This document shows, piece by piece, positions 50,093 through 58,876 of a stretch of DNA of 64,000 bases. Every line of letters begins with the position of its first letter. The stretch's first letter is position 1. The DNA is from DATFVB01 sp963714035 (GTDB lineage Bacteria > Acidobacteriota > Thermoanaerobaculia > UBA5066 > DATFVB01), in contig OY970224.1 of the NCBI GenBank assembly GCA_963714035.1, positions 1,860,001-1,924,000 on the forward strand. The letters run 5' to 3'. The notes under the pieces are model-generated. The model was not told the origin of the DNA and made no database searches. It was given only the letters and a program-made list of their open reading frames with translations. Both the position numbers and the translations under genes were made by a program.

Positions 50093-50496
50093 GGGCCTCG
50101 CTCGCCGGCCGCCCGCCCGCGGGTGGAGAGGAAATCCTCGAGGAGCACCGCGGCGGCGGCGGCGTCGATTTCGGAAGAAGGATAGCGGTCGGCGGCCGCC
50201 CGCGAGGTGAGGTGCTCGTCCACGAAGTCGACCGGAAGGGCGAGCGCTTCGGAGAGCTTCCGGGCGAAGGACCGCACGCGCGGCGCGAGCTCGTTCTCCC
50301 GTCCGTCGGCGTGATGCGGGAGGCCGACCACGATCCCCTCGACTTCTTCGTCCCGCGCGAACTCCCCGATTTCCGCGATCGCCGCGCGGTCGCTCGCCCG
50401 GAGAATCGTCCGGCGGGGGGTGGCGATCAGGCCCGTCGCGTCGGAGGTCGCGAGCCCGATCCGTCGCTCGCCGAAGTCGATCGCAAGGTACCGCAC
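50089..50496 (-). CDS. ruvX: RuvX/YqgF Holliday-junction resolvase-like protein
   Basis: 135 residues, GTG 50496. RNase H-fold motifs: YLAIDFGERRIGLATSD at the N-terminus, EVEGIVVGLPHHADGRENE, and VDFVDEHLTSRAAADRY with C-terminal DAAAAAVLLEDFL. YqgF proteins act in 16S rRNA 5' processing and are predicted resolvases. It is coupled to mltG by ATGA overlap and divergent from the E1 gene, with 72 bases between. Confidence 0.94.
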   Translation of the reverse strand: MRYLAIDFGERRIGLATSDATGLIATPRRTILRASDRAAIAEIGEFARDEEVEGIVVGLPHHADGRENELAPRVRSFARKLSEALALPVDFVDEHLTSRAAADRYPSSEIDAAAAAVLLEDFLSTRGRAAGERGP

Positions 50497-50568
50497 CGAA
50501 AAAGAATAGCCGAGAAATCTGGTAAATTGCCCCGCGGAAGGTCCGGCTTCCGAAGGCCGGAGAAAAGA

Positions 50569-52698
50569 ATGGCGATCGATCAGGAGACCCGCGAAGCCGG
50601 GGCCGCGAAAACGACGCGCCGATCGTCGGCGGCGACCGAGACGAAGGAAACGTCCTCCGCACGCCCGTCGAAGACGCGCGAGGAATCGGGCCTCCCCGAT
50701 CCCGAGGTCGCGCGCGAGTGGTACCGGGTGATGCAGCTCGGCCGCACGCTCGACGACAAGGCGCCGAACTACCTCAAGCAGGGGCTCGGCTGGAGCTATC
50801 ACGCGCCCAACGCGGGGCACGACGGCATCCAGCTCGCTCTCGGCCTGACGTTTCGCCCGGGACGCGACTACCTGTTCCCGTATTACCGGGACCTGACGAC
50901 GTGCCTCGCGGCGGGACTGACGGTCGAGGAGATCCTCTGGAACGGAATGTCGAAGGCATCCGACGTCGCCTCCGGCGGCCGGCACATGTCCAACCACTTC
51001 GCCAAGCCGGAGATCGGGATCCAGAACACGTCCTCGGCGGTGTCGAACCACTCGCAGCACGCCGCCGGACTCGCCCGCGCCGTCAAAGTCTACGGCCGGG
51101 ACGCGATCGTCTACTGCTCCGTCGGCGAATCCTCCACCTCGGAGGGGTATTTCTACGAGTCGGTCAACGGTTCGAGCCGCGAAAAGCTGCCGGTCGTCTT
51201 CGTCGTCCAGGACAACGGGTACGGCATCTCCGTCCCGAAGGCCGAACAGACGGCCAACGAGTACTCGTCCGACAATTTCCGCGGATTCCGGAACGTCTCC
51301 GTCATCCACTGCGACGGGACGGACGCGTTCGACTCCTTCCGCGCGATGCGCGAGGCGGTCGCCTTCGCGAGCGCGGGCCGCGGCTGCGCGCTCGTGCACG
51401 CGATGTGCGTTCGGATCGGGCCCCACTCGAACTCCGACCGCCAGGAGCTCTATCGCTCGGCGGAGGAGCTCGCCGCCGCCCGCGCGGCGGACCCTCTTCC
51501 GAAGCTCCGCCGCCGACTTCTCGAGGAGGGCCTCGCGACGGAGGAGCAGCTCGCCGCGATCGAGGCGGAGAACGTCCGGGCGTACGAGGAGGCGGCCGAC
51601 CGCGCGCGGACCGCGCCCGATCCCGACCCGGCCTCGATCTTCGAGTTCGTCTCGCCCGATCCGTGGGCGCCGCCGGAGGGCAGCGGAATCCCGGACGGGA
51701 CCGGCGACGAGCTCTCCCTCCTTCAGGCGTTGAACTCCACGCTGAAGGAAGAGTTCCGCGCGAATCCCGACACGTTCCTCTGGGGACAGGACGTCGCCAA
51801 CAAGGAGAAAGGCGGCGTCTTCAACGTCACGAAAGGCATGCAGCCGGAGTTCGGCGAGGCGCGCGTCCACAACGCGCCGATCGCCGAGGACTACATCGTC
51901 GGAACGGCGGACGGGTTCTCGCGCCTCGACGACCGGATCCGGATCGTCATCGAAGGAGCGGAGTTCGCCGACTACTTCTGGCCCGCCGCCGAGCAGATGG
52001 TCGAGATCTCGCACGAGTACTGGCGGACGCACGGGAAGTTCTCGCCGAACGTCACGATCCGGCTCGCTTCCGGCGGATACATCGGCGGCGGGCTCTACCA
52101 CTCCCAGAACATCGAGGGATGGCTCACGACCCTTCCGGGGATCCGCGTCGTCGTGCCCGCGTTCGCGGACGATGCCGCGGGGCTGCTGCGGACCGCGATC
52201 CGATCGCGCGGCGTGACGATGTATCTCGAGCCCAAGTTCCTCTACAACCTGCCGGCGGCGCGCGCGAAGGTGCCGTCCGGCTTCGCGGTGCCCTTCGGCA
52301 AGGCGCGAATCCGCCGGGAGGGGACGGATCTCTCGATCGTCGCCTACGGGACGCCGGTCCATTTCGCCATGGAAGCGGCCGCCGCGCTCGAGAAGGAGGG
52401 CCGGAGCGTCGAAGTGATCGACCTTCGCTCGCTCGTGCCTCTCGACATCGAGGCCGTCCTCGCTTCGGCGAAGAAGACGAGCCGCGTCCTCGTCGCGCAC
52501 GAGGACAAGGTCCACGGGGGATTCGGGGGCGAGATCGCCTCGCAGATCCAGCAGCAGGCGTTTCCCTGGCTCGACGCGCCGGTCGGCCGGGTCGGATCGA
52601 CGTTCACGCCGGTCGGGTTCAGCCGGATACTCGAGCGAGCGATCCTTCCGAACACGGAGAAGGTCCTGGCCGCGGCCCGGGAGGTCCTCTCCTACTGA
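50569..52698 (+). CDS. Fused alpha-beta E1 component of a 2-oxoacid dehydrogenase
   Basis: 709 residues. An unusual polar N-terminus (residues 1-40, Thr/Ser/Lys-rich) precedes the E1-alpha half: PYYRDLTTCLAAGLT, GGRHMSNHF, VGESSTSEGYFYESVNGSS and FVVQDNGYGIS (thiamine diphosphate site). After a charged linker near residue 310-380, the E1-beta half begins ELSLLQALNSTLKEEF and ends with VLVAHEDKVHGGFGGEIASQI and VGRVGSTFTPVGFS. The fusion suggests a branched-chain 2-oxoacid or pyruvate/acetoin-type decarboxylating E1. No E2 or E3 gene lies nearby. Confidence 0.92.
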   Translation: MAIDQETREAGAAKTTRRSSAATETKETSSARPSKTREESGLPDPEVAREWYRVMQLGRTLDDKAPNYLKQGLGWSYHAPNAGHDGIQLALGLTFRPGRDYLFPYYRDLTTCLAAGLTVEEILWNGMSKASDVASGGRHMSNHFAKPEIGIQNTSSAVSNHSQHAAGLARAVKVYGRDAIVYCSVGESSTSEGYFYESVNGSSREKLPVVFVVQDNGYGISVPKAEQTANEYSSDNFRGFRNVSVIHCDGTDAFDSFRAMREAVAFASAGRGCALVHAMCVRIGPHSNSDRQELYRSAEELAAARAADPLPKLRRRLLEEGLATEEQLAAIEAENVRAYEEAADRARTAPDPDPASIFEFVSPDPWAPPEGSGIPDGTGDELSLLQALNSTLKEEFRANPDTFLWGQDVANKEKGGVFNVTKGMQPEFGEARVHNAPIAEDYIVGTADGFSRLDDRIRIVIEGAEFADYFWPAAEQMVEISHEYWRTHGKFSPNVTIRLASGGYIGGGLYHSQNIEGWLTTLPGIRVVVPAFADDAAGLLRTAIRSRGVTMYLEPKFLYNLPAARAKVPSGFAVPFGKARIRREGTDLSIVAYGTPVHFAMEAAAALEKEGRSVEVIDLRSLVPLDIEAVLASAKKTSRVLVAHEDKVHGGFGGEIASQIQQQAFPWLDAPVGRVGSTFTPVGFSRILERAILPNTEKVLAAAREVLSY

Positions 52699-52719
52699 CC
52701 CTCGGCTACGATCCCGCTC

Positions 52720-52929
52720 GTGGGTGAGATCGGCAAGTTTCTCCTGATCGCCGGGATCGCGATCGCGGCAATCGGCGGGCTCCTGCTCGCCGCGGGGCGG
52801 CTCGGCGCCCGCCGTTTACCGGGCACGCTCGTCGTCTCGGGCCGGCACGGGACGTTCGTTTTTCCCGTGCTCCTCTGCATCGTGCTTTCGATCCTGCTGA
52901 CGATCCTTCTTTCGATCTTCAGGCGGTGA
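52720..52929 (+). CDS. DUF2905 small membrane protein
   Basis: 69 residues from GTG 52720. Two hydrophobic helices (LLIAGIAIAAIGGLLLAAG and FPVLLCIVLSILLTILLSIF) flank a loop RLGARRLPGTLVVSGRHGTFVFP, the DUF2905 signature (LPGD-like and FYFP-like segments). Function unknown. It lies 21 bases after the E1 gene and may be co-transcribed. Inner membrane. Confidence 0.85.
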   Translation: MGEIGKFLLIAGIAIAAIGGLLLAAGRLGARRLPGTLVVSGRHGTFVFPVLLCIVLSILLTILLSIFRR

Positions 52930-53063
52930 ATGCCGCGCCGCGACGCCGCCGGCCGTCCCGTACCTGGATTGGCCATCTCAATTGACCATGACCCCAAGCG
53001 CGGCGAGGCACGAGCCCGGCGGGATGCGGGTGGGTCGCCGCGCCGGAAGAGGCCAAGTAGCGC

Positions 53064-53345
53064 CTTCGGTGGGGCGCCGGAGCGGTCGAGCCGAGAAGGC
53101 GAGCCGCGGAGGTCAGATCGCGGAAAGTGTGAGCACGAAGCGCTCATTCGCATGAGCGCGGAGTGCTCTCTCCTGAGCGGAGCGAAGGACCTCGGTCGAC
53201 CGAGATCCCTCGTCACTTCCCGCCTTCGCCAGGGCTTCGGCGCGGCAGGCCGTTCCTCGGGATGACAACGCTCCCTTCGCCACAGGTCCGCGATCTGGGA
53301 GGCCGCAGCGTTCCAGCCGCAAAGCGGCGCGCGCGAGGCCGACGT
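53064..53345 (+). repeat. Composite dispersed repeat: R2 module A, R3, R2 module B
   Basis: Occupies most of the 443-base gap between the DUF2905 gene and 53373. Module A (GGGCGCCGGAGCGGTCGAG, GAGCCGCGGAGGTCA) about 53070-53123, R3 (CCGAGATCCCTCGTC ... CCTCGGGATGACAACG ... CTTCGCCACAGGTC) about 53165-53290, module B (GGGAGGCCGCAGCGTTCCAG ... GGCCGACGTG) about 53297-53345. No gene supported here. Confidence 0.68.
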
Positions 53346-53359
53346 GTATCGCCGCCCGA

Positions 53360-53365
53360 TATAAT
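53360..53365 (+). promoter_or_regulatory. -10 box (TATAAT), probable leaderless transcript
   Basis: TATAAT seven bases before ATG 53373; no ribosome-binding site. It sits directly after repeat module B. Confidence 0.55.
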
Positions 53366-53372
53366 CCCCACC

Positions 53373-53972
53373 ATGCCTGAAGGCCCTGAACTGGACGCCG
53401 AGCTCGACCGCGTCCGGGAGTCGATCGACGAAGCGCGCGAGGAAGACCGCGGGGACCGCGGTTTCCTTCGCCGAATCTCGCTCTCGACCGCGCTCATCGC
53501 GGTCCTCGCCGCGATCGCCGCCCTCCAGGCCGGGAGCACGATCAACGAGGCGCTTCTCCAAAAGAACGAGGCGATGGCGGTCCGCAACGAAGCGTTCGAT
53601 CTGTGGGCGCAATACCAGGCCAAGGGCATCAGGTCCGCGCTGCTGAAGGAGCAGAAGCAGACGCTCATCTCCCTCGATCACGTCCCGCAGCCCTCCCTCG
53701 ACCAGGACATCGCGCGGTACCAGAAAGAGCAGGACGAGATCGCCGCAGCGGCGCGCCGGCACGAGGACGAGGGCCGGCGGAGATCCGAGGAAGGCGACCA
53801 CTTCACGCACCGGCACCACCGGTACGCGTCCTCGGTCGCGCTGCTCCAGATCGCGGTCGCGCTCTCGGCAATCGCGGCGCTCTCGACGAGCCGCGGACTC
53901 TGGCTCCTGTCGATCCTCGTCGCGATTTCCGGGGCCGTGCTTTTCGCCGACGGCTTCCTGCTGTTCTTCTAG
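53373..53972 (+). CDS. DUF4337-like membrane protein
   Basis: 199 residues. Acidic N-terminus, a first hydrophobic helix (LSTALIAVLAAIAALQAGS), a long charged helical middle (ALLQKNEAMAVRNEAFDLWAQYQAKGIRS ... YQKEQDEIAAAARRHEDEGRRRSEEGDH) probably a coiled coil, and two C-terminal helices (ALLQIAVALSAIAAL and LLSILVAISGAVLFADGFLLFF). This layout matches DUF4337. Function unknown. Inner membrane; the next gene starts 44 bases later and may share the transcript. Confidence 0.8.
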   Translation: MPEGPELDAELDRVRESIDEAREEDRGDRGFLRRISLSTALIAVLAAIAALQAGSTINEALLQKNEAMAVRNEAFDLWAQYQAKGIRSALLKEQKQTLISLDHVPQPSLDQDIARYQKEQDEIAAAARRHEDEGRRRSEEGDHFTHRHHRYASSVALLQIAVALSAIAALSTSRGLWLLSILVAISGAVLFADGFLLFF

Positions 53973-54016
53973 AACGGCGCCGTCATCCCGATGACCTTCG
54001 CTCCCCGGCTCGCCTG

Positions 54017-54940
54017 ATGCGAACCCCGCGGCGGGCCTTCACGGACTGGATGGTCGGCGCCCTGACCCGCCCCCGCCGGGTCTATCACCGCTACGTCGAA
54101 AACGACCTGGTCAGGCTGCACCGGCACGTCCGGAAAGCCGACGTGATCCTGATCGACGGCGACCAGCGCGTCTCGCAGGCGATCAAGACGCTCACGACGT
54201 CCTCGTGGTCCCACAACTGCGTGTACATCGGCGACGAGATCGTCAAACGGGACCATCCGCTGCGCGCCGAAGTCGAAGAACGGTTCGGTCGCGAGGCTCG
54301 GCATCTCGTCATCGAGGCGCTGGTCGACCGGGGCGTGATCGTTTCGCCGCTCTCGAAGTACGCGAGCTTCAACATCCGGATCTGCCGGCCCCACCGCCTG
54401 CGTCCCGAGGACGCGCAGGTCGTGATCGACGACCTGGTCTCGAAGATCGGGCTGAAGTACGACATCAAGAATTTCACCGATCTGGCCCGCTACCTTCTCC
54501 CCTTCCATCTGATCCCGGCGCGATTCCGCGAAGACGCGCTCCACCTCGGAAGCGGGCTCGCGACGGAGACGATCTGCTCGTCGATGACCGCCGCGGCCTT
54601 CGCGAAGGTCGGATTCCCGATCCTGCCGGTGTACAAGCCGGACCGTCCGAAGACGACCGGGGAGCGCTTCAAGGCCGCGCTCCTCGGCCGGCGAAGCCGG
54701 CGAGCCTATACGGGGATCTTCCACGCGCGGCATCCGACCCTCGTCGTCCCGCGAGACTTCGACCTCTCGCCCTACTTCGAGATCGTCAAGTTCAACGTCA
54801 TCGCCGACGGAAACTTCGACTACCGCCGGATGCGCTGGGACGCGGACGATTCGACGATGATCGCGACGATTCCGGACGTGACGGCAAAAGGCCTGAGTCG
54901 CGAGTCCCGAGCCACGAGTCCCGCCTCGAAGCTCAATTAA
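54017..54940 (+). CDS. YiiX/YebB-like NlpC/P60 cysteine hydrolase
   Basis: 307 residues. The permuted NlpC/P60 (DUF830) fold is visible: LIDGDQRVSQAIKTLTTSSWSHNCVYIGDE with catalytic His, then NIRICRPH and ATETICSSMTAAAF with catalytic Cys. Such enzymes are amidases or acyltransferases of peptides or lipids. No signal peptide. It ends with a short low-complexity tail (LSRESRATSPAS). It is convergent with the M16 pair, and element R1 copy c fills the gap. Confidence 0.85.
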   Translation: MRTPRRAFTDWMVGALTRPRRVYHRYVENDLVRLHRHVRKADVILIDGDQRVSQAIKTLTTSSWSHNCVYIGDEIVKRDHPLRAEVEERFGREARHLVIEALVDRGVIVSPLSKYASFNIRICRPHRLRPEDAQVVIDDLVSKIGLKYDIKNFTDLARYLLPFHLIPARFREDALHLGSGLATETICSSMTAAAFAKVGFPILPVYKPDRPKTTGERFKAALLGRRSRRAYTGIFHARHPTLVVPRDFDLSPYFEIVKFNVIADGNFDYRRMRWDADDSTMIATIPDVTAKGLSRESRATSPASKLN

Positions 54941-55006
54941 TACACGATTCGACGCAGTCCGCGCGCCCGGTGCGAGGTAGAACGACGCTGAATTCGCGGG
55001 AACCAC

Positions 55007-55142
55007 GCTTAGGCGCGGCCAGACGTGCCGGAAGACGGGTTCGGGTGGCCTGCCGACGGCTAAGGCGTACTGGGAACGTACGTCGTGCCGGCGGCAGGCC
55101 GCACGGACCCGTATAACGGTGCATAGGGTCCGCGCCAGCTGG
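55007..55142 (-). repeat. Hairpin element R1, copy c
   Basis: Follows the M16 gene stop (minus strand) and reads in its orientation. Arms 55048-55060 and 55087-55099 (GCCTGCCG-C-CGGC against GCCG-T-CGGCAGGC, one internal mismatch), inner CGTAC/GTACG. Flanked upstream (minus sense) by CGTTATACGGGTCCGTG and downstream by CGTCTTCC and CCGCGCCT, as in copies b and d. Confidence 0.75.
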
Positions 55143-56411
55143 TTATAAGTCCCCCGCCGCCACTTCCACCAGCTCCCCGGGCCGCAGATGCGCGCGCACC
55201 GCGGCATCCACCTGCTCTCGCGTGACGGCCTCGACGCTCGCCGGAAAGGCGTCGAGATACTCGATCCCGAATCCGTACGTCTCGGCCATGTCGAGCGCGC
55301 CGGCGATTCCGGAGTTCGAGGCGAGATCGACCTTGAACTTCCCGACCCGAGAACGTTTCTCATCGGCCATCTCCTTCTCCGCGATCCCGCCGGCGAGGAA
55401 TTCGCCGACGACGGATCGCGCCGAGCCGACCGCGCGGGCGAGGTTGGCGGGAGCGACCGTGAGGGAAATCGCGAACGGACCGGAAAAGCGGCCGGCGGAG
55501 ATGCGTGAATTGATTCCGTAGGTCAGCCCCTCCGTGTCGCGCACGCGGAGCCCGAGCCGCGAGGAGAGCGTCGACTGGCCGAGCGCCGCCACGCCGAGCG
55601 TCGTGGCGATGAAGTCCGGGTCGGTCCGCCGCAGGCGCGAGTCGTGGGCGAGGAGGACGTCCGCGTTCACCTTCTCCTTCATCCGGACGATCTCGGAGCG
55701 CGCCGCCGGAGCCTCGACGGGCGGAACGTCCAGCGCCGGCGCTCCGCGCCGGGGAAGCGACGAAACCCGTCCCGCGAGATCCGCCGCGGCCTCCTCGCCG
55801 CCGAGGTCGCCCACGACCGCGAGGACGAGCGTCGAGGCGCCGTAGAAACGCTCGTGGAAGGCGTGCAGGTCGGAATCGGTCGCGCGCTCGATCGCGGAGA
55901 CGATCTCGTCGGCGGTCTCGGCGAAGTACGGATGGCCCGCCGGATAGATCAGGCGCGACGCGGCGGTCGAGGAGCGCCAGCCGGTCTGGTCGGAGAGCTG
56001 GCGCACGCCGCCGGTCAGCCGCTCCTTCTCGCGGGCGAGCTCGTCCGGCGGGAAGGTCGGCTCGGAAAGCATCTCGACGAGCGCTTCGAACGCGATCCCG
56101 CGGTCCCGCGAGAGACACGCGAGCGAGATGTCCATCGTGTCCGGGTCGCCGCCGGACGCGGAGAACGAAATCGAGATCCCGCGGCTCTCGAGCTCTTCCG
56201 CCAGCGCGAGCTTGGCGCGCCGGCGCGTCCCCTTTTCGAGCATCTGGGCGGTCAGGGCGGCGAGCACCGGGTTCTCCTGCGGAGAATGCGCCGAGCCCGC
56301 CCGCAGCGTTCCGGAGAGCGCGAGCGTGGGGTTGAAATGGTTCTCGAGGGTGAGGATCGTCGCTCCGTTGTCGGCGACCCGCCTCGTCGTCCGCTCCGCG
56401 AAGGTCTTCAC
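55143..56411 (-). CDS. M16 peptidase-like subunit without the HxxEH motif
   Basis: 422 residues. The M16 fold is recognisable (ILTLENHFNPTLALSGTLRAGSAHS; LREKERL-like segment LAREKERLTGGVRQLSDQTGWRSSTAASRLIYPAGHPY; GLRVRDTEGLTYGINSRIS with the RxxxY-like site). The zinc motif position reads AALTAQMLEKGT, so it is non-catalytic. It pairs with the active M16 gene just upstream, ATGA-coupled, forming the usual active/inactive heterodimer of mitochondrial-processing-peptidase-like enzymes. No obvious signal peptide. Confidence 0.9.
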   Translation of the reverse strand: MKTFAERTTRRVADNGATILTLENHFNPTLALSGTLRAGSAHSPQENPVLAALTAQMLEKGTRRRAKLALAEELESRGISISFSASGGDPDTMDISLACLSRDRGIAFEALVEMLSEPTFPPDELAREKERLTGGVRQLSDQTGWRSSTAASRLIYPAGHPYFAETADEIVSAIERATDSDLHAFHERFYGASTLVLAVVGDLGGEEAAADLAGRVSSLPRRGAPALDVPPVEAPAARSEIVRMKEKVNADVLLAHDSRLRRTDPDFIATTLGVAALGQSTLSSRLGLRVRDTEGLTYGINSRISAGRFSGPFAISLTVAPANLARAVGSARSVVGEFLAGGIAEKEMADEKRSRVGKFKVDLASNSGIAGALDMAETYGFGIEYLDAFPASVEAVTREQVDAAVRAHLRPGELVEVAAGDL

Positions 56412-57721
56412 GCGGCCTCGGCTTCGGCCTTCGGGACGAACCAGCCGACCGTCGCGAAGTCCTCGTGGAAATACGCGCGCGCCGCCCGGGCGACGTCCGC
56501 CGCGGTCACCTTCTGGACGTTCTCCAGGTAATCGACGTACCAGCGCCAGTCGGCGATCGCGATCGCTTCCGTCAGGCTTCCCGCGACCTGATCGGTCGTG
56601 TCGCGCTCGAAGATGACGTCCGCCTCGATCTGGTTCACGGCTTTACGGACTTCTTCGTCCGTCACGCCCCCGCGGACGACCGCCCCGATCTGGTCGCGCA
56701 GGATCTTCTCGGCGCGTTCGTGCCCGGTCCCCGGCGCGAGCGCGGCGAACATCGAAAAGAGCGAAGGGTCCCGGAGCTGCCACGAGATCGCGTTCACCGA
56801 GATCGCGAGCGACGGCTCGACGAGCGCCTGGTACAGCCGCGAGGTCATCCCGGCGCCGAGCACGTTGGCGAGCACGGCCAGCGGATACGCGTCCGCGTGG
56901 GCCGCCGCGACGGAACGGAACGAGAGCGCGACCCAGCCGATCTGTGCGGCCCGGCGGACGATGAACCGGCGCTCGCCCTGCTGGGGCGGCTCGTCGGTGT
57001 AGGTCCGGGGGATCGGATGCTCCGCGCGCGGGATCGCCCCGAAGTGCCGGTCGATCAGCGCGAGCGCGTCCGGCTCCTCGAAGTCCCCGATCAGGATCGC
57101 GGTCGCGTTGTCCGGGTGGTAGAACGTGTCGTAGAACTCTTTCAGCCTCGCGGTCGACATCCCCTCGATGTCGCTCTTCCAGCCGATCGTCGGGTGGTGG
57201 TACGGGTGCTCGCGGAACGCGACCGCGAACGACTCCTTGTAAAGGACCTGGAACGGGCTGTTCTCGCCGCGCTCGAACTCGTTGCGCACGACGGTCATTT
57301 CGGGGATCCGATCGCCGTCGCGAATGAACGATCCGCGCATCCGCGACGCCTCGATCCGCATCGCGAGATCGATCTGGTCGGACGGAACGGTCTCGAAGTA
57401 GTTCGTCCGGTCGAACCAGGTCGTCGCGTTGAACCGGGCTCCGACGGCTTCGAGCGTCGCGGCGATCTGCGTTCCTCGATCGCGGTTGAACTCCTCGGTT
57501 CCCTTGAACATCATGTGCTCGAGAAGATGGGTCGCGCCCGTGTGGCCGACCGCCTCGTGCCGCGAGCCGACGCGGTATACGACGCAGAACGTCGCGACCG
57601 GCGCGACGCGGTTGGCGAGCAGGAGCACCTGGAGCCCGTTCGCCCGGAGCCGGAGCTCGCGGATCCCGTCTTTCTCCTGGACGAAGTCGAATGCCGGATG
57701 CGGCGACGCCGCTGAAGTCAT
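56408..57721 (-). CDS. M16 zinc peptidase (catalytic subunit)
   Basis: 437 residues. The inverted zinc motif is H65-L-L-E68-H69 in GATHLLEHMMFKGTEEF. GQTG-type neighbours (GHTGATH), YFETVPSDQIDLAMRIEASRM and YHHPTIGWKSDIEGM are typical of PqqL/YmxG-type members. It degrades peptides into small fragments together with the partner encoded next. No clear signal peptide, so cytoplasmic or exported by another route. First gene of the pair. Confidence 0.93.
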   Translation of the reverse strand: MTSAASPHPAFDFVQEKDGIRELRLRANGLQVLLLANRVAPVATFCVVYRVGSRHEAVGHTGATHLLEHMMFKGTEEFNRDRGTQIAATLEAVGARFNATTWFDRTNYFETVPSDQIDLAMRIEASRMRGSFIRDGDRIPEMTVVRNEFERGENSPFQVLYKESFAVAFREHPYHHPTIGWKSDIEGMSTARLKEFYDTFYHPDNATAILIGDFEEPDALALIDRHFGAIPRAEHPIPRTYTDEPPQQGERRFIVRRAAQIGWVALSFRSVAAAHADAYPLAVLANVLGAGMTSRLYQALVEPSLAISVNAISWQLRDPSLFSMFAALAPGTGHERAEKILRDQIGAVVRGGVTDEEVRKAVNQIEADVIFERDTTDQVAGSLTEAIAIADWRWYVDYLENVQKVTAADVARAARAYFHEDFATVGWFVPKAEAEAA

Positions 57722-57773
57722 CGTTCCTCCGAGTCTGATGAAAAAAGACCGAAAACCGGGCCGGGCCGGCGAG

Positions 57774-58583
57774 CTAGTTTCCGCCGGCGATGTCCTCGCC
57801 GCCGTCGACGCCGATCACGTTCCCGGAGATCCACCGGGTGTTGCCGGCGCAGAGCGCGACGAGCGCGCCCGCCACGTCCTCCGGCGTCGTCAGCCGCTTC
57901 GCGGGATGGATGCCGAGGACGCGGTCGATCATCGACTGGTTGCCGGGGATCTTTCGAAGCGCGGGCGTGTCGGTCACCCCCGCCCGGATCGCGTTCGCGC
58001 TGATGTTCTTCGGCGCGAGCTCGACCGCGATCTGCCGGATGTGCGACTCGAGCGCGCACTTGGCCGCCGAGACCGCGCCGTAGGCCGGCCAGACGATGTG
58101 GTCGCCGGCCGACGTCATCGCAAAGATCTTCGCGGCGTCGCCGAACAGGTCCGCCTGGTACAGATCCTGGGTCCAGTACACGAGGGAATGCGCCATCACG
58201 TCGAGCGTCATCTCGATTTGGGGCTTCGCCATCGACGCCTCGCGGCTCTCGCCGAAGAAAGGCTTCAAAGTCCCGAACGCGAGCGAGTGGAGCAGGACGG
58301 TGACCCGCCTCTCCTTGGGCTGATCCGCGAGCGCCTTCGTCATCGCCCCGACGACCTCGGCGCGCTTTCCCTCGTCGGCTGCGTTGACGTTGAAGAACTC
58401 CGCGCGAACGCCCCCGCCGCGGATCGCCGCGACGATCTCCTCGACGTGCGGAAGCGTCCCTTTTCGATCGAGATGAACCCCGAAGATGTTCCACCCGGCC
58501 GCTCCGAGCGCGCGCGAGCACGCCTCGCCGAATCCGGATGAGGCGCCCAGAACCAGCGCCCAACCTTTGCTGTTATCGCTCAT
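57774..58583 (-). CDS. Enoyl-ACP reductase-like SDR (FabI/FabL type)
   Basis: 269 residues. The dinucleotide motif is VLGASSGFGEACSRAL. The catalytic pair is Tyr and Lys spaced Y-x6-K (YGAVSAAK), which marks FabI/FabL enoyl reductases rather than ordinary Y-x3-K SDRs. VTVLLHSLAFGTLKPF and ISANAIRAGVTDTPALRKIPG also resemble FabL/FabI. It would reduce enoyl-ACP with NAD(P)H in fatty-acid synthesis. Whether it is the main enzyme or a specialised paralogue cannot be told. Confidence 0.85.
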   Translation of the reverse strand: MSDNSKGWALVLGASSGFGEACSRALGAAGWNIFGVHLDRKGTLPHVEEIVAAIRGGGVRAEFFNVNAADEGKRAEVVGAMTKALADQPKERRVTVLLHSLAFGTLKPFFGESREASMAKPQIEMTLDVMAHSLVYWTQDLYQADLFGDAAKIFAMTSAGDHIVWPAYGAVSAAKCALESHIRQIAVELAPKNISANAIRAGVTDTPALRKIPGNQSMIDRVLGIHPAKRLTTPEDVAGALVALCAGNTRWISGNVIGVDGGEDIAGGN

Positions 58584-58737
58584 GTACCGCGAGTTTACCC
58601 CACGTCTCCGAACGCGGAGGCGCGGCCTTCCCGCTATGGAAATCGCTTCCGGGCGATTCCCACAGCGCTGCTACGAGAGTTGATGGAACAAGTCAGCCAG
58701 TTCGCGTGGCGAAGGACGCAGGAGAAGTCGAAGCACC

Positions 58738-58876
58738 ACCACCCTGAGGCGCGGCGAGACGGGTTGGAAGACGCGCTCGGGGCGCCCGCCGGCGGCTGAG
58801 GCGTACCGAGAGCGTACGTTGAAGCCGGCGGCGGGCGCCACGGGCGCGTATAACGACCCGTATCGCCGCGCCTCTA
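58738..58876 (-). repeat. Hairpin element R1, copy d
   Basis: Starts one base after the VWA gene's stop (minus strand). Arms 58781-58796 and 58824-58839: GGCGCCCGCCG-C-CGGC against GCCG-C-CGGCGGGCGCC, one internal mismatch in the same place as copy c. Inner CGTAC (minus sense, 58814-58818) and GTACG (58802-58806). Longest stem of the four. Nothing else recognised in 58584-58737. Confidence 0.75.

Noticed and set aside
52930..53265. Open frame after the DUF2905 gene
   Set aside because: It covers dispersed repeats found elsewhere in intergenic positions and has no ribosome-binding site.
53969..55363. 464-codon minus-strand frame downstream of the M16 gene
   Set aside because: It runs through the M16 gene in the wrong frame, then through R1 and the convergent hydrolase gene. 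Only the R1 peptide similarity is kept, as a finding.
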